Position numbers and translations under genes: made by a program
Assembly (NCBI GenBank): GCA_903632075.3
Contig: CAHIKZ030005437.1
Span: 2,103,001 to 2,167,000 of the forward strand
Origin: Acanthosepion pharaonis
Taxonomy: Eukaryota > Mollusca > Cephalopoda > Sepiida > Sepiidae
DNA: 64,000 bases
Direction: 5' to 3'
Notes under the pieces: model-generated
What the model was told of the DNA's origin: nothing
Database searches by the model: none
The model's input: the letters and a program-made list of their open reading frames with translations, nothing else
Part shown: positions 35,362 through 47,631 of the stretch, piece after piece
Position numbering within the stretch: the first letter of the stretch is position 1
Layout: every line of letters starts with the position of its first letter

Positions 35362-35965
35362 TATACACCCCGAACCACGCTAATTGCTTGGTAGTGACAT
35401 TTAGGATTTCTCGATTTTCTGTTAATTGATTTTGATAAAACTTTTCCTAGCTGATTTCAACAATATGGCAACACCATTGTTAGGTTTTCATTATTCTGTG
35501 TAACGTCCTTTATTCCATCTCACGACATGATTCTTCCACCTTGTTGTTGACGTAAACATTGGTGACGGTCATCTCCGAAATAGAACCAACTATTTGATCA
35601 ACCGTTAGGTCCGTTAAGAATCGCCCTGATTTTGTCAGATCAGAACACAACTCATGTCCAACGTCATATACTTCCGAACCCATTGACGCCTCAAATTCCT
35701 GTGTCAGAACATTAAAGAAGGCAGCTTCATAGTTGAGGCCTTTTCCCCGTCCCATTGTTTTTAAAGAGAAGAGACACTATTAGCATGGTTCACCCAAAAA
35801 CTCTTGAATCTGAAATAAAACAAAAATGACGTTTTACAGAATGATGAAGACCTAACAATGGTGCAGCCATATTGTGTAAGGGAATGTTTTACCAGAATCA
35901 ATTCACAGAAAACCAAGAAATCCTAAATTTCACTACAAAGATATTAGCGTGGTCCGGGGTGTATA
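35362..35965 (-). mobile_element. 0.6-kb DNA transposon with long terminal inverted repeats
   Basis: The left end (35362-35507) and right end (35826-35965) are inverted copies about 140 bp long. Both outer ends read TATACACCCCG(A/G)ACCACGCT going inwards, and both carry TTAGGATTTCT, ACCATTGTTAGGT and AACGTC further in. The flank or terminal bases are TA/TATA on both sides, so a TA-type duplication is plausible. Between the repeats is one minus-strand ORF. Superfamily not recognised. Confidence 0.85.
35510..35755 (-). CDS. ORF inside the long-TIR transposon, unknown
   Basis: 81 codons from ATG at 35755, MGRGKGLNYEAAFFNVLTQE and onward, ending ESCREME. No low complexity, no membrane segment. 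It fills nearly all the space between the inverted repeats. It is much shorter than any known transposase, so it may be a truncated piece of one, an accessory protein or chance. No catalytic motif visible. Confidence 0.35.
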   Translation of the reverse strand: MGRGKGLNYEAAFFNVLTQEFEASMGSEVYDVGHELCSDLTKSGRFLTDLTVDQIVGSISEMTVTNVYVNNKVEESCREME

Positions 35966-37479
35966 AGACAATGCAGATAAGATTACATTTGTGCACATTT
36001 TTAACAAATAATGCACGAATTATTTTAGTTGTGTGAGCAATTGTGCATCTGTGAATTCACACTTTGAATTTTCTTTTATCGAGTCTCACAGTATCTTTAT
36101 TTACTGATTTATGCATCAGAGTAAAAGAAAAAGGTAATAGATTTTAGTCTGATGCATATCCCAAAATAAAGTAAGTTTTTACGTATGATTCGCAAGGAAG
36201 TGCAATGAGAGAGATTTTCTTTATATGATATTTTCTTAATTTATTTAAAACTCAGAAGAGATTTGAAAATAGCATTATACGCGCTGAACTGATTTAGCTC
36301 TCCCGGAGATAGTCAAATGGCAAACAGATTGACATATTTCTTCCATCTGCAACAAATTCAAGAGGTGTTTGGAATCCAACTTTATAGGCTTAATGAAAAG
36401 ATTTTCAATGTCTCATTTATATACACATTCACCCACTGTAATATTTATAACTTCGAAAGCGAAAAAAAAATTGCTTACTGTGTAAGGCAAAGACGCGATA
36501 ATTTTGTTAAGTGCAACATTATTCTGATAGAGTTTCCAAGCATGAAAATGTGTCTTTCGAAATAAGAATTTTCAAATCTTTCATATTTTTCTTTGAGGAT
36601 ACACTAAACATGACCCCGTTGACCGGCTATTTAAATTGCAACTTGTTCCTTATATTTCTTGTGTGTGTACAGATATCCAGCATAGGAACAAGAATATTTG
36701 CAAAACATTTCATCCAGTATTCTTGATTTATTTTTTTTTTATATATTTCTATCAACTATTTTATAGAAGAATCTATTACAGGAAGTTTTTTTTTCCTATT
36801 CTGCGCTCGCATATATTCTCTCAATGTATTCGCTCAACAATCTGAAAAAAATCCCAAAGAAGATTATTTATAGCTTCCTTTTTGTTTTAATGCAGCCTTT
36901 TCCCCGTTCTTAATGAAACCTTCTTATTGAAAATAAGGAACAAAAATCTTTAGATAAAAAAAGCAATATACCCACTTTTTTTCCTGTTCACAGTCTTTGA
37001 AACATTTTTGTTTTATCTTTAACTGATTTACATAATCCGGGACTACATAAAATATTGCTTTGAGACAATCAGTAGTGTGACACATTAAAAAATGAAAATC
37101 TTTACGTGAAAAGAAATGTAACTCTGTGGCTAAACCGGTTGAAGACTGTATTGTATGAATTTGTAATTAGTGATTACACATTGATAAAAACAAATTCAGA
37201 ATAATGTGAATCTGATCTTTTTTCTAATCATAAACCTTATGCGTATGTTATAAGATATAAACATTATTGAGCTAAGATTAACTTAGCCAAATCCTTGGTC
37301 AGATGGAGTTGAATAAACTATAGCAAATTTATGCTGTATCATTTTTCATCGTGATTCGAATGTATCCATCAATCTTAAAACCCATCATTCGAAATTCTTG
37401 CCTTAATTCAGTTTCGGCAACAGACACTGGAGCCACCAGAAAAATACGCATCTACATCTAAGTTATATACCATAAAAAT

Positions 37480-37482
<3 letters not shown>
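35966..37482. other. AT-rich gene-free stretch
   Basis: No credible gene; overlapping open frames at 36317-36845 are Phe/Ile/Tyr-rich, as expected from AT-rich DNA. Confidence 0.5.
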
Positions 37483-37529
<47 letters not shown>

Positions 37530-37549
37530 AGTGTGTGTATGTGTGTGTT
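37483..37549 (+). repeat. (TA)n-(TG)n microsatellite
   Basis: (TA)n 37483-37513 then (TG)n to 37549. Confidence 0.95.
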
Positions 37550-38569
37550 TTAAGAATGCAGCAGTTTTAATGGATATATTAAAAATACATTGGGTTGAAA
37601 TATACGTTGGTAATCCATTAAGTAGAAAAAAAAACTCTGAATTCAAACATTTGTTGTCTTGTAGGATTTTCCTCGTTTGGAAAAAGACTAGCAGAAGGTA
37701 ACCCTTATGTAATGTAACACATTTTAGCATAGTTAAGCCAGTTATTTTGCTACGGTTAGTCGTTGGATTGCTTGGCTTTGTTAGGGAAAACTTTACAATG
37801 TTGTGTACATTGAGTATAACAAAAATTTTTTAACTGGAATTTCTAACATGTGCACTATATAAGATTACACTATGAGTTCTACTGGTACCATGCATTTGTA
37901 TCTGCTGCATGGTCGGCTCATCGACGACTAAATCAGTACACCCACCATGTTTTTCTGACGAGAGTAGCTAGCCACAAAAAACAAAACCTGTGAAATAGTG
38001 GACGAACCTTCTTACAGGGTCAACGGTCATCTAACTTAAAATGCACGAGAACTTAAAATACCTGGGTTGACGTTGATGGGCCCATAGTTCTTGTTAGATC
38101 ATCCGTTTAAGAAATGGGTACTCTAAATTTAAGTTCTGAGGATTTTCGTAATTTGCCTTCTGGACAATTATTATTTATTAAAAAGGTGTGCAAAATTCAG
38201 CGCAAGCGTTACATACCCTGAATCATTCATATGCACAGGTGCTTTTTCATTTATTTACCTTCTGCTACTGCTTTATCCGCTATGATCTTTGCGTGAACTT
38301 TTCTATCCAAATTACATTGGCATGAGGTGAATTTAGCCATGTCCTTGCTATCCGAAAATGATTCATTGTTTCCCTGGCAATAGTTTTAGGCACAAAATAA
38401 TAAATACGTACAAAAGAGTCTTGATAACGAATCGACTGCCACTAGATGCAGAATTCTATTTGCATATCCCGTGAGAAAGTTAAGAATATTCTGACACCAA
38501 GTTCTAACTGCTAAGCAAGATGTTGAGAAATTGAAAAATTCCTTAGAAAAGAAGAAAAGGGTACAGCAT
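37550..38569. other. Gene-free stretch
   Basis: 37860-38120 is less AT-rich and repeat-like (TGCTGCATGGTCGGCTCAT near 37897), but I cannot assign it. Nothing else seen. Confidence 0.4.
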
Positions 38570-38870
38570 TACTGTGTTATGCATCTTGTTATATTGCAGT
38601 GAATGCTGGATAATATTCCCATAGATATGGAAAAAACTGGAGAAAGCAGAAATGTAGTTCAAAAGAAGGATACTAAAAATCCCATGGACGGAACGTGAGA
38701 TAGGGGAAGGCAGTGATTTAATTACTTGAAAGGCTTGCGTGATTGAATGGGGAAACGACAGGTGGGATCCTTAGGAAAGGGGCAATGGATCACAAGGGAT
38801 AGGATATTGATGAGAGCCATGATCGTCTATGTCCTGAAGGAACTCGTCTGTCTGGATGACTAATGGATAA
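38570..38870 (+). mobile_element. RTE-like LINE, C-terminal fragment
   Basis: GTTATATTGCAGTGAATGCTGG (LLYCSECW-like), then AEM-FKRRILKIPWTER-like (38645-38697), GTM-KGQWITRDRILMRA-like, and the end MIVYVLKELV-like (38817-38850). Internal deletion of the HIMRK region. Confidence 0.75.
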
Positions 38871-38899
38871 ATAAATACCAATAATCCTATGGATGAATC

Positions 38900-38920
38900 A
38901 ATATATATATATATATATAA
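38900..38920 (+). repeat. (TA)n tract
   Basis: Short TA tract at the left end of the M2 element. Confidence 0.9.
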
Positions 38921-39163
38921 TACATAAAAGGTTAATGGTTAGAGTTGAATCAGAGCAGGAAACAGTAGTATTGAAAGTGATCAATAAATGTGTGAAAGAA
39001 GAAAAAAAATAACATGTAGAACTTTTAACTTTAAAAAAAATAGGAGATCAGTTGGTTCTGCTACCTTGATTCCAACCTTACGGTATCCTCAGACGATTTT
39101 TATAAAATTCGCCTGAGGAAACCGTAAGGTTTAAACCAAGGTAACGGATTCAATTGATCTCTA

Positions 39164-39167
<4 letters not shown>
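38921..39167. mobile_element. Fold-back element family M2, copy 1
   Basis: A unique-looking 120-bp lead-in (GGTTAATGGTTAGAGTTG and onward) is followed by a hairpin. The left arm is 39042-39104 and the right arm 39108-39166, sharing GAGATCA, TACCTTG, AACCTTACGGT and TCCTCAG. TA tracts lie on both sides. The 52992-53178 copy matches the lead-in and left arm. Confidence 0.8.

Positions 39168-39225
<58 letters not shown>
39168..39225 (+). repeat. (TA)n tract
   Basis: Pure TA between the M2 element and a Jockey-A LINE. Confidence 0.95.
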
Positions 39226-39228
<3 letters not shown>

Positions 39229-39244
39229 TGTTCGTATAAAATAA

Positions 39245-40236
39245 ACAAAACGGGTTCAACTTCAGTTCCTTTCATACGAACACTGGTCTTCCCCAAGGTT
39301 CTATCCTTGGTCCTACACTATTTCTGATGTTTATCAACGATTTTTCTGGTGTCATCAGTTCCCAATAGGCATCTATGCAGACGACACTACTATTTACTCC
39401 TGTCTCAATAGTAAATCTAGCATCGCTGAAAAAGTTAACCTAGCCTCCGGTATCGAAAAGGATCTCCAATCTGTGGTTTGACTGGGGTAGAAAATGGCTT
39501 GTAATCTTTAATGATCTCATTTACTCACCATAGAGGACCCACCCTGTCTCCTATCAGCATGGCTGATGCCCAACTCCATGAGAGCGTCGCTCTGCACCGT
39601 ATTGGTCTTACGTTTTCCACTGACCTGAGGTAGAATAACTACATTGAATCAATGGCTTCTTCTCTGTGTCGCGCCATATCTACGAATCTACCATTCGTCC
39701 TTGCATTGAATACTGTTGCCATGTTTGATCTGGTGCCCCTGCTTTTCATCGAGAGACAAAATCCAGAGACTGATATGCAATGTGATAGATGCTGATCTGG
39801 CATCTCGTCTACAGTCACTTTCTCACAGACGTGATGCGGCTTCTCTCTGTCTTTTCTACAAATATTTCCATAGCATCTGCTCTGACGAGCTAATTTTTCA
39901 CTCTACTTCAATTGCACGAATTTAAGCGTGCTACTAGGCTGGCATCTCGGTCTCACCCTTTCACTGTCAAACAGTTAAATGTAATCGCCTTTTCTACTCC
40001 AACAGCTCTTTCTCTCGCACTTCCCACTAGTGGAACTCCCTTCCTCCTATTTGCTTCTCTGATAGCTATAATCTTCAAATATTCAAATGTAATGTCAATC
40101 GACATCTTATGAGGCCTTGATACTGATCCCCGTCCTCCTTCATATCCTTTCCTCAAACACCCTTCTTTACTCTTGCTCTCACTCTCTGTAACCCTTGCGT
40201 ACTAGTGGCACTCCCGCCTTGCTTGGGGTGAAATGC

Positions 40237-40237
<1 letters not shown>
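39245..40237 (+). mobile_element. Jockey/CR1-like LINE (family A), RT active site to 3' end
   Basis: Reads NGFNFSSFHTNTGLPQGSIL (39250), LGPTLFLMFINDF, then after one frameshift IGIYADDTTIYSC (39367-39405), which keeps the YADD active site. The C-terminal region follows: RDKIQRLICNVIDADLASRL and LFYKYFHSICSDEL (39752-39900). The 3' tail near 40190-40237 runs directly into (ATCT)n. 5' truncated upstream of the RT motifs, close to the TA tract. Several stops; inactive. Confidence 0.9.
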
Positions 40238-40330
<93 letters not shown>

Positions 40331-40350
40331 TGTATATGTGTGTGTGTGTA
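40238..40350 (+). repeat. (ATCT)n-(TA)n-(TG)n microsatellite
   Basis: (ATCT)n 40238-40294, (TA)n to 40327, then TG-rich to 40350; starts exactly at the LINE 3' end. Confidence 0.95.
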
Positions 40351-40689
40351 GACAATGCAACCTAATCTAGATAATGTAACCTAATGCTATGTGCACCAAA
40401 TTTTAACATTCCCACTCCTCCTTTAGAAATATCGAGCGTAAAGTACATCATCCAAAATGACGTAGGGAATGAGAATTTATGCCGTATAACTAACCGCCAA
40501 CTTCAGTAACTTGCGGATCGGCAGCTTCTTGAATGTGGGAAGTTCATCTCGTGTTCAATTTCATCAGTGATCTTGATGCTTCTAATTGAGAACCGTAATC
40601 AAAGTAAAGAAATATTCTACATGGCCAAACCTCATAATGACTGTCAAATACGACTAGCAGTTTCATAATAAGCCTATACACCACAAAGA

Positions 40690-41400
40690 TGATGATGTTG
40701 ATCGCCAAGTGATTCAGATGTGTGGTATACGATGACATCAGGCAAAAGAAGTATATAATAATGAGAAGGCCGTTTATGCGTCACAAGACCAAGGAGAATT
40801 GTGTAATCCGATCGCATATGGCTTAAATATCATGAAAAGCGTGGCATGACATGGTTCTTCTCCAATGCGAAAAACTTTGACAAGGAATAAAATTCTACAG
40901 GTGGAAAGACAGGTAGTTAATAGACCTACATTTCCAAAGAGGTGCTTACGAGATTCAATTCGTCTAGACAACGCGAGAGTTCTTGAGTAATTCATGTCAT
41001 GTCAAGACACTACTTTTCACAGGGCCACTTATAGTTAGTGGAGATGGTGTTCATACCCTTGCTCAGAAGGTGACCGAGTTGAGGTCATATGTGTTCCAGA
41101 ATGATATTACCCTCTCCCACATGGCCCATGAGATTCAGAAATGAATGGCTGCGTATTTCCTTGTTACACATAATAACTGACCTCCTAACCCCTCTACATT
41201 TGAATCCCCTGAATGTCTGGAGCGTCGTCGTTGTGATGACCAATTAGCAGGACCCACTGAAGGATACAATTGAAAGCGTGATGTTCAATATAAAGATGAA
41301 CCACATAATCTGTGTATGCAGTCGCATCAAAGCCTTCCTGGAGCCTTAGGGTGGTGTTATTGAATAACATTTTACTGATTTTCTCATTTGAAGATGAATT
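40690..41400 (+). mobile_element. Mariner-like transposase relic
   Basis: Shifting plus-strand frames recover FMRHKTKENCVIRSHM (40777), WFFSNAKNFDK (40846-40885, the usual first-Asp region, with SNAK in place of SDEK), YVFQNDITLSHMAHEIQK (41088-41141, second Asp kept) and a PP...NPLN-type third block near 41190. It ends with IKAFLEP-GGVIE-like sequence. Many stops. No terminal inverted repeats identified. Confidence 0.75.
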
Positions 41401-42853
41401 CAATTGTTGAAGGAAAACATACTGATTTTTAATGTCTTTGCTTTATATTATAATTTGTTCTCAGTCACCTGGAACACTCCCCCTCTCTCTATAAATGTAT
41501 ATACGTGGGTGTTTGCTACCTTGTGTATATAAATATAATAATCGTATATTTCCATGCACAGTTCAATTATTCTTTTCAAATATTATAAAAAATCTATCTA
41601 AATACAATCAGTTTCTAAGAAATAACATCTGCTCAATTATATTTTGGGAACCATTTTGTAGCTTTTAAAGGAAAAAAATTATAAAGTACAATCAGAGAAA
41701 TGTAAAATATCCAAGAATGTAAAATACATATGCACGCAAAACTTGAGAAAATACCAGAGAAATACATCAAGTTTTTAGTGTCAGACTTCTTTGAATGTCA
41801 ACTGGTATATACTGAATAAATCAATACGATTCCTAAGGCTTTGATTGAAAAAGAAATAACAATATTAGCACAAACTATAACAATATTTTAAAGATTCCGA
41901 ATACATTTCACTATCGAAAATCACTTGCACTTACATTCAAAATAATAGCAATAATAATGTATGACTCAGTTGCATTATATTTCTTTAAAAAATCACATGC
42001 AATATTCTATTCTTTTCGTAATCTAATTGGTCAGTTTATATTTTTATCAGGAATGATATAAACATTAAGATATTGATCCTGTTATAGTCACGATTTCTTC
42101 GACTGTTTTAGCTGAAATTTTGATCAGCTTCTTGCTTACTTAATATTTAAACAACCCATTTTCAATAAAATATCGCGAAAATAATCTTTCATGATTTAGT
42201 CTCTGTCATCAATTCATGAGAATCGCTTAGTTTATCCACTTGGTCTATCAATAGTTAGAATCCAGTGTTTCGACTCTAGTCATAGGTTATATTGTTATAT
42301 TTTCATATTATCTATGCTATTTTTGGTTGGTATTTTTTAATTCCCTATGCATATATTTGCTGTTAAATGATTGTGTGCATAGATTCTCACTTTCCAGGGA
42401 AATTCTGTTATCCCTATTCTTTAGAGTCTACAGGAGAAAATATTGACACTCATTTATCCAGAACGAAATAAACTGCCCAAAAATGAAGAAAAGAACAGAC
42501 ATGAAAAGAAATTTCAACTACGTTACTTACAACCACATCATGACACAAACATTAAATAAAATCCCATAACCAAAATCTTAAAAAGAAGAAAACATACAAA
42601 ACAAATGAACAAATGAAGTGTATAAATAAATAAATATAATAAGGCTTTAAATTAAAAAAATAAATAAGCCAACTACAAATCAAGTCTAAAAGTCATACGC
42701 TAAAACATTATCTCAATCTTCGTTTAATCCTCCAGTGGCTTATAGATGGAGCCTGGTAAAGGAGCGGGTTTCAATTAAGGCGTGAAACTGACAGTCACAA
42801 TACATCGTTGATTCCGGTATCCACATTGTTTTTCTCTTTTTGTACTTTGACTC

Positions 42854-42857
<4 letters not shown>
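41401..42857. other. AT-rich gene-free stretch
   Basis: No coding signal or recognised repeat. Confidence 0.5.

Positions 42858-42945
<88 letters not shown>
42858..42945 (+). repeat. (TA)n tract
   Basis: 88 bp of TA. The mariner-like element begins at its last base. Confidence 0.95.
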
Positions 42946-42948
<3 letters not shown>

Positions 42949-43665
42949 GGTAAGATGGATAAATTTTCGTCTAAATTAACAAAAATGAAAATAACACTGA
43001 CATCGATTTTAACAGATATATTTACCAAATTTACACAAAAATATCTTGAAATACTAAAGAGTAAATTTATTCAGTAAAACCATCATTGGCTTTAACCATG
43101 GCCTCCAGACGACTTCGGAATCTCCTGCAACTCTTCTAGGTGGTCTTCTTAATTAAATTGGTGAATGCTGCCATAATCCTTGCCTTCAGTTTCTTCTTTA
43201 GTGTTACAGGCTTGTTAGTCTCCCGCTCGACCGCGCCCCACACATAATAATCAAGAGGCTTGCAGTTTGGGGAGTTAGGTGGCCAGATGCAAGTGTTGAT
43301 GCGGTCGCAGAAATTATTTGACAGCCATGACTGAATTGTCTTGCTTGTGTGGCATAGTAGAGAGTCTGAGGCCCTGTAGGAAGATGAATGGAGGCAAAAC
43401 GTCATGATGTCGACTGGATATATCATCTAATCTCCGAATCATTTGCACTGTCCTCAGACAGACAACCAAACACTCTGAATGCTAAGCCGTACAACATGCC
43501 GTTTCCAAATATTTGGCGGAGGAAATTGCGTTATGGTATTCTTTTTCTCATAGACATTGCCTAACTGACCCTACTATACTGCGCAGTTGACAAAATCAAA
43601 AACAAATAACACGAATACGCGAACTTCAAAATATAAAATGACAACAATTTACCCATCACACCCTG
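42946..43665 (-). mobile_element. Deleted mariner-like element with both ends
   Basis: CAGGGTAAGATGGATAAATT (42946-42965) and the inverted CAGGGTGTGATGGGTAAATT (43665-43646) match at 17 of 20 bases. TA flanks both ends (42944-42945, 43666-43667), the target duplication typical of Tc1/mariner. At 720 bp it is too short for a full transposase gene. The minus-strand frame at 43426-43136 covers the C-terminal third, including WPPNSPNCKPLDYYVWGAVE, where the expected catalytic Asp of SPD is Asn. Confidence 0.9.
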
Positions 43666-43727
43666 TATAAGACATGATGAGCGTTTATTATCACTGAAGG
43701 TTATTGCATTTGTGATTTTAAATTAGT

Positions 43728-43729
<2 letters not shown>

Positions 43730-43772
<43 letters not shown>
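43730..43772 (+). repeat. (TA)n tract
   Basis: Pure TA. Confidence 0.95.
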
Positions 43773-43776
<4 letters not shown>

Positions 43777-43851
43777 ACAATTTGATGTCCTTACTTTCCG
43801 TAATTTAATTTAAAGACAATTTGATGTTCTTACTTTCCGTAAAAACAATTA
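43773..43851 (+). repeat. 39-bp tandem duplication
   Basis: AAAGACAATTTGATGTCCTT at 43773 recurs at 43812 with one change, both followed by ACTTTCCGTAA. Confidence 0.9.
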
Positions 43852-44268
43852 TTTTTATTTCATGGGTGACAATTAATTTCGATTATTCTCAAATTGATTT
43901 CCAAGTTATAAAAATTTTTATAGTGCAAGAAATTTCGTCGCAGAAAATCACGTAAAAATTCGTCGAAAACAATCGCTGTAATGGACAATTTTATTTTGAA
44001 ACACTTTCATTTTTTCATTTAAACATGAGCTATTCAATGTTAGAAAGTTGTTTCCCTTTAATTGTTTTCATCACCCAAGATAGCAGAATCCGAAAACACT
44101 CGCAATAATGAAAACTTGGCAATCCAAAATTTCAGGATCCGTCCCAGAATAATTTTCATTTTCTCACGGAGTCGAGTTGATTCCAAAATGGTATTACATG
44201 TTGGAATACGGCCTCTAGGAGTAAAGTTGAAAAAAAGTGTGACACAGTTAAACACTGACGTTCACATT

Positions 44269-44271
<3 letters not shown>

Positions 44272-44325
<54 letters not shown>
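44272..44325 (+). repeat. (TA)n tract
   Basis: Pure TA. Confidence 0.95.
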
Positions 44326-44328
<3 letters not shown>

Positions 44329-44409
44329 AAATATAGTTATAAGATGTGCTATATTTATGGGATAAAGTGCTCAATATCAGAAATATAGTGTATGTAAATA
44401 TAAATATGA

Positions 44410-44466
44410 AAGTGAACATTGAAGTCAACACTCAGAGGCGACAGGTTGTTTCGTGCTAGACGCAAT
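44410..44466 (+). mobile_element. MITE family M1, single-ended copy
   Basis: AAGTGAACATTGAAGTCAAC matches the M1 terminal repeat at 19 of 20 bases. The next 35 bp match the inside of the 29435-29527 element (reverse complement). It stops at a TA tract, and no second arm is visible. Confidence 0.75.
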
Positions 44467-44497
44467 ATATATATACATACATATATATATATATATT
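44465..44497 (+). repeat. (TA)n tract with CATA interruptions
   Basis: Alternating TA with two CATA units. Confidence 0.9.
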
Positions 44498-44893
44498 ACA
44501 ATTGAATTATGTCAAAGTTGGCGAAAGAGACTATTGCATTCACATATTAAAAGTATTATGGCGTCACTTATGCCCTTCTCTATCAGCTATCGTGGAGAAA
44601 ATGTTAAAATACGAGAACCTTGGAAGGAGCAAACTCATGCCTTTTCGTAGTAAAGAGGACATAAGGAGGTGAATGCAGTATTCGAATTCGCTTCCCCAAT
44701 TTCATTTCTTTTGCTGATAGCCATTACGCCATCAAGATCAACCGTACATAGCAGACACCTAAAATAAAGTTGGTCTCGAAAACCTGAACCATAGTAAAGT
44801 GAAATATTCATTGAATACTTGTTCTCCTCTATTCAACTCACAAGGACATGTCTTTATATAAACATACTTCAGAACCTACTCTCATGACTCTTT

Positions 44894-44928
<35 letters not shown>

Positions 44929-44929
44929 A
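44894..44929 (+). repeat. (CA)n-(TA)n microsatellite
   Basis: (CA)n to 44912, then (TA)n. Confidence 0.95.
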
Positions 44930-46139
44930 GCTTCTAAATAAGGAAACAAGAAATACAAAAATTTTATGACAAATGAATTTCCTTTGGTTTACGTTGTTGA
45001 ATTTATTCTGAAAATATAGACGATAGAGACGTTTCTTTACTTTTAATAAAAGTTGTTTAAAAAGAATAAAATGGAAATCGATTTCAGATATAAAAATGGC
45101 AAAAGAAAGAATGCAAAATTCAAGAAATTCCCTGTTTCGAATCACATATTTATTTTCTTATGTCTTTCTTTATGTCAATTAATTTTCTGTCTTTGATCAT
45201 TTCTATATATGCTTTGATACGAATATTCACATTTAAACGATTTGAAGCCCTTCCAAGTCAAAAGAAATTATTAGAAATGGATAAAGAAAGACTTAATTCG
45301 TTTTCCTTTATTTTTATAATTATTTCTTATTTTGGCATCTATAGACAGGCAGATGTTATCGACGTCTAAAATAATGTAAAATTAATAACACATTTTGATC
45401 AATGCTCAAGCAGTTTAAACATTAACTCAGTCCCGTCGCTTGCCTCCAAACACCAAATTGATTAAAATACTACGCTATAGCACAGAGAGACAAGTAAAGA
45501 TACCTCGTATTTCGCCAACCTTGATATGGACAGACAAAATCTTTAAACAGAACTAAAGATTTTTGTAAAACGTTCTCATTGAAGATCAATGGATTTCCAG
45601 TGGTAGAAGCAATCATCTGAACTGGCTGTTTACAAATAACGAGTGTTAATATTGCCTAAAGAACTTTGTATCAATAATTTCTTTTAAGAATCAATAACAT
45701 CCACTTGTGCTATTTGGTAGAAAGCTAAATCCGAGTATGCAACTTGTTCATGTGTATGCTTTGCCAGTTAGACAAATAAAATAACTGACTTCATGTCTCG
45801 GAGGCGAAATTTTGATAAAAACAGCTGAGACAGATTTTTTATCATGGGAAATATATTACTTTGGTGTTGACAGTTTAATTCTTGTGCATGTTTGGAAATA
45901 TCTAAATGACTCATCAAGGATGGGTTAATGAAGATGTAAATGTAGAAGGTGAAGGAAGAAATTAAATACTGCAACCATATGCAGGTGGATATCATCAAAT
46001 ATCTTAATATATTTCCGATATATGTCGAACTTATCTGGCAGTTCAAATAGGTTCTGAACTTTACCAGAAATAATAACGGACGACGGAAAATGTGGCATTA
46101 TTCGAAGGCGCACCGGAAACTAAACGAAATTACTATATC
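44930..46139. other. AT-rich gene-free stretch
   Basis: No credible gene or recognised repeat. Confidence 0.5.
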
Positions 46140-46370
46140 ATATTTATCTACTTGTATGGCTGTGAGTGCTGGACAATTTTCTTATAGATGAAGGAGAAAC
46201 TCGAAGTGATTGATGTGATTACAGAAAACAGAAAATATGAACAACGAGACAGTTCGAAAGAAAATTGGAAATAGATATGCACTTAAAACTAAAAAGAAAC
46301 AGTTGAAATTTCTGGAACATGTAATGAGGAAGGATAACACACAGTTGACCTGGAGTGTGACCTCAGAACG
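46140..46370 (+). mobile_element. RTE-like LINE, C-terminal fragment
   Basis: Starts ISYLSTCMAVSAGQF-like (LYGCECW region), then NNETVRKKIGNRYALKTKKK and QLKFLEHVMRKDN (46270-46340). It ends abruptly where mariner sequence begins. Confidence 0.8.
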
Positions 46371-46650
46371 ACCTAGCGCAGAATCGCCCCCACCTCACTG
46401 GATGTCAGTGTCTGCACACAAGTTCTTCGTTTCAATGGCTTCTGTTCGTAACTTTGGCTTTGGACTTGATGATCACACTCACTATTCTCCTGACTTAACT
46501 ATCATCTGCTCCCCAATATGAAAAAAAAACAAAAAACACTTGGCTGGGAACCAGTATCACAGCGATGATGATGATGTCATATCTGCTGTTGATGACTTTT
46601 TTGACCAACAGGATGGACAGTTTTCTTTGCACAGTTCTTCGTTTTTCTGC
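46371..46650 (+). mobile_element. Mariner (DD34D-type) transposase C-terminal fragment
   Basis: Reads FGLDDHTHYSPDLTIIC (46453-46505), the third catalytic block with SPD intact. After a frameshift comes KHLAGNQYHSDDDDVISAVD (46537-46596) followed by DFFDQQDGQF. Only the last third of the protein is present. Confidence 0.8.
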
Positions 46651-47415
46651 CAATAAATAATGCATTTATTAACAAGAAAAGTTGAAATTAATGCATGCAA
46701 GATTTTACAACTCTACCATCACTCCTTCATAGCCGGCCTATGAACTTTTCAGCCCACCTTCGTATTATATTGTGACACTATTTAGCGGTTGCGTGAAAAT
46801 TAAAAGCGAGAAATAATTAAGGCGAGAAGAAGCTATCACGAAAGACATACTGAGCGATGTTAATTTTTTTTACAAAGAAAAGTGGTAAAGATTTTGTTTT
46901 CATTTGCGAAAAAAAAGTATTTTTTTCTCGCAGAAGATAGGAAATTCGTAAGATCTCGGATCTGTCGGAATTAATTTATGCTATGACGCGGCGAATAAAA
47001 AATAACAATCTGCCCATGGCAATAATGAAAATTTCAAATTGGTCAAGTGGCCTACAAAACAGAATGCTGGAAGATAATCGCGACCACCCCAAATGAAAAA
47101 GGAAGGGAAAAGAGAAGAAGGGAAAAGAATAAACCATTAACTATCTTTCGGAGATATCATTTGTTTTTGGAGAGACACCTGTTTTATATCCAGACCTGGA
47201 CATGATAAAAGTTTGTTGCCGGGACAGATCGCTGGCGACAGGGTGCGAAAACGTCCAGTTGATCCCCCATTTGACGCTTGGCGAAAATCTCGTTGATAAA
47301 TTTCAGATGACATTCGGTTAAGATAGAGATTAAGACCACACTACGATTCGTAGGGGCCCAGTCGGGGAAAAGAAAGAAAAGAAAAAGGAAGATAATTTTT
47401 TTTCCTTAGAGCGAT
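46651..47415. other. Transition stretch before the LTR
   Basis: No gene. Contains purine runs and, at 47074-47092, a sequence that on the minus strand reads TTTGGGGTGGTCGCGA, resembling a primer-binding site. Could be internal sequence of another LTR element. Confidence 0.35.
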
Positions 47416-47522
47416 AATTGTGGACTGAGGCCAGATTAGCCACACCCACGCTGCTGAGCGTTCATTGGCTGGATGGCGGCGTGAGCAATGGGCGAAGGTA
47501 AACATATGAGAAGGAGAGGAGG

Positions 47523-47631
47523 CCTGTTGACGCCTCTGTGGGGATTGGTGTGAGATACCACTATGAGAAAGAAGGGAACCTGTTGACGCCCTCTGAGGGG
47601 ACTGGTGTGAGATACCAATATGAGAAAAGAA
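47523..47631 (+). repeat. 56-bp tandem duplication in the LTR
   Basis: CCTGTTGACGCC, then GGTGTGAGATACCA and TATGAGAAA, occur at 47523-47573 and again at 47579-47631. Confidence 0.9.
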
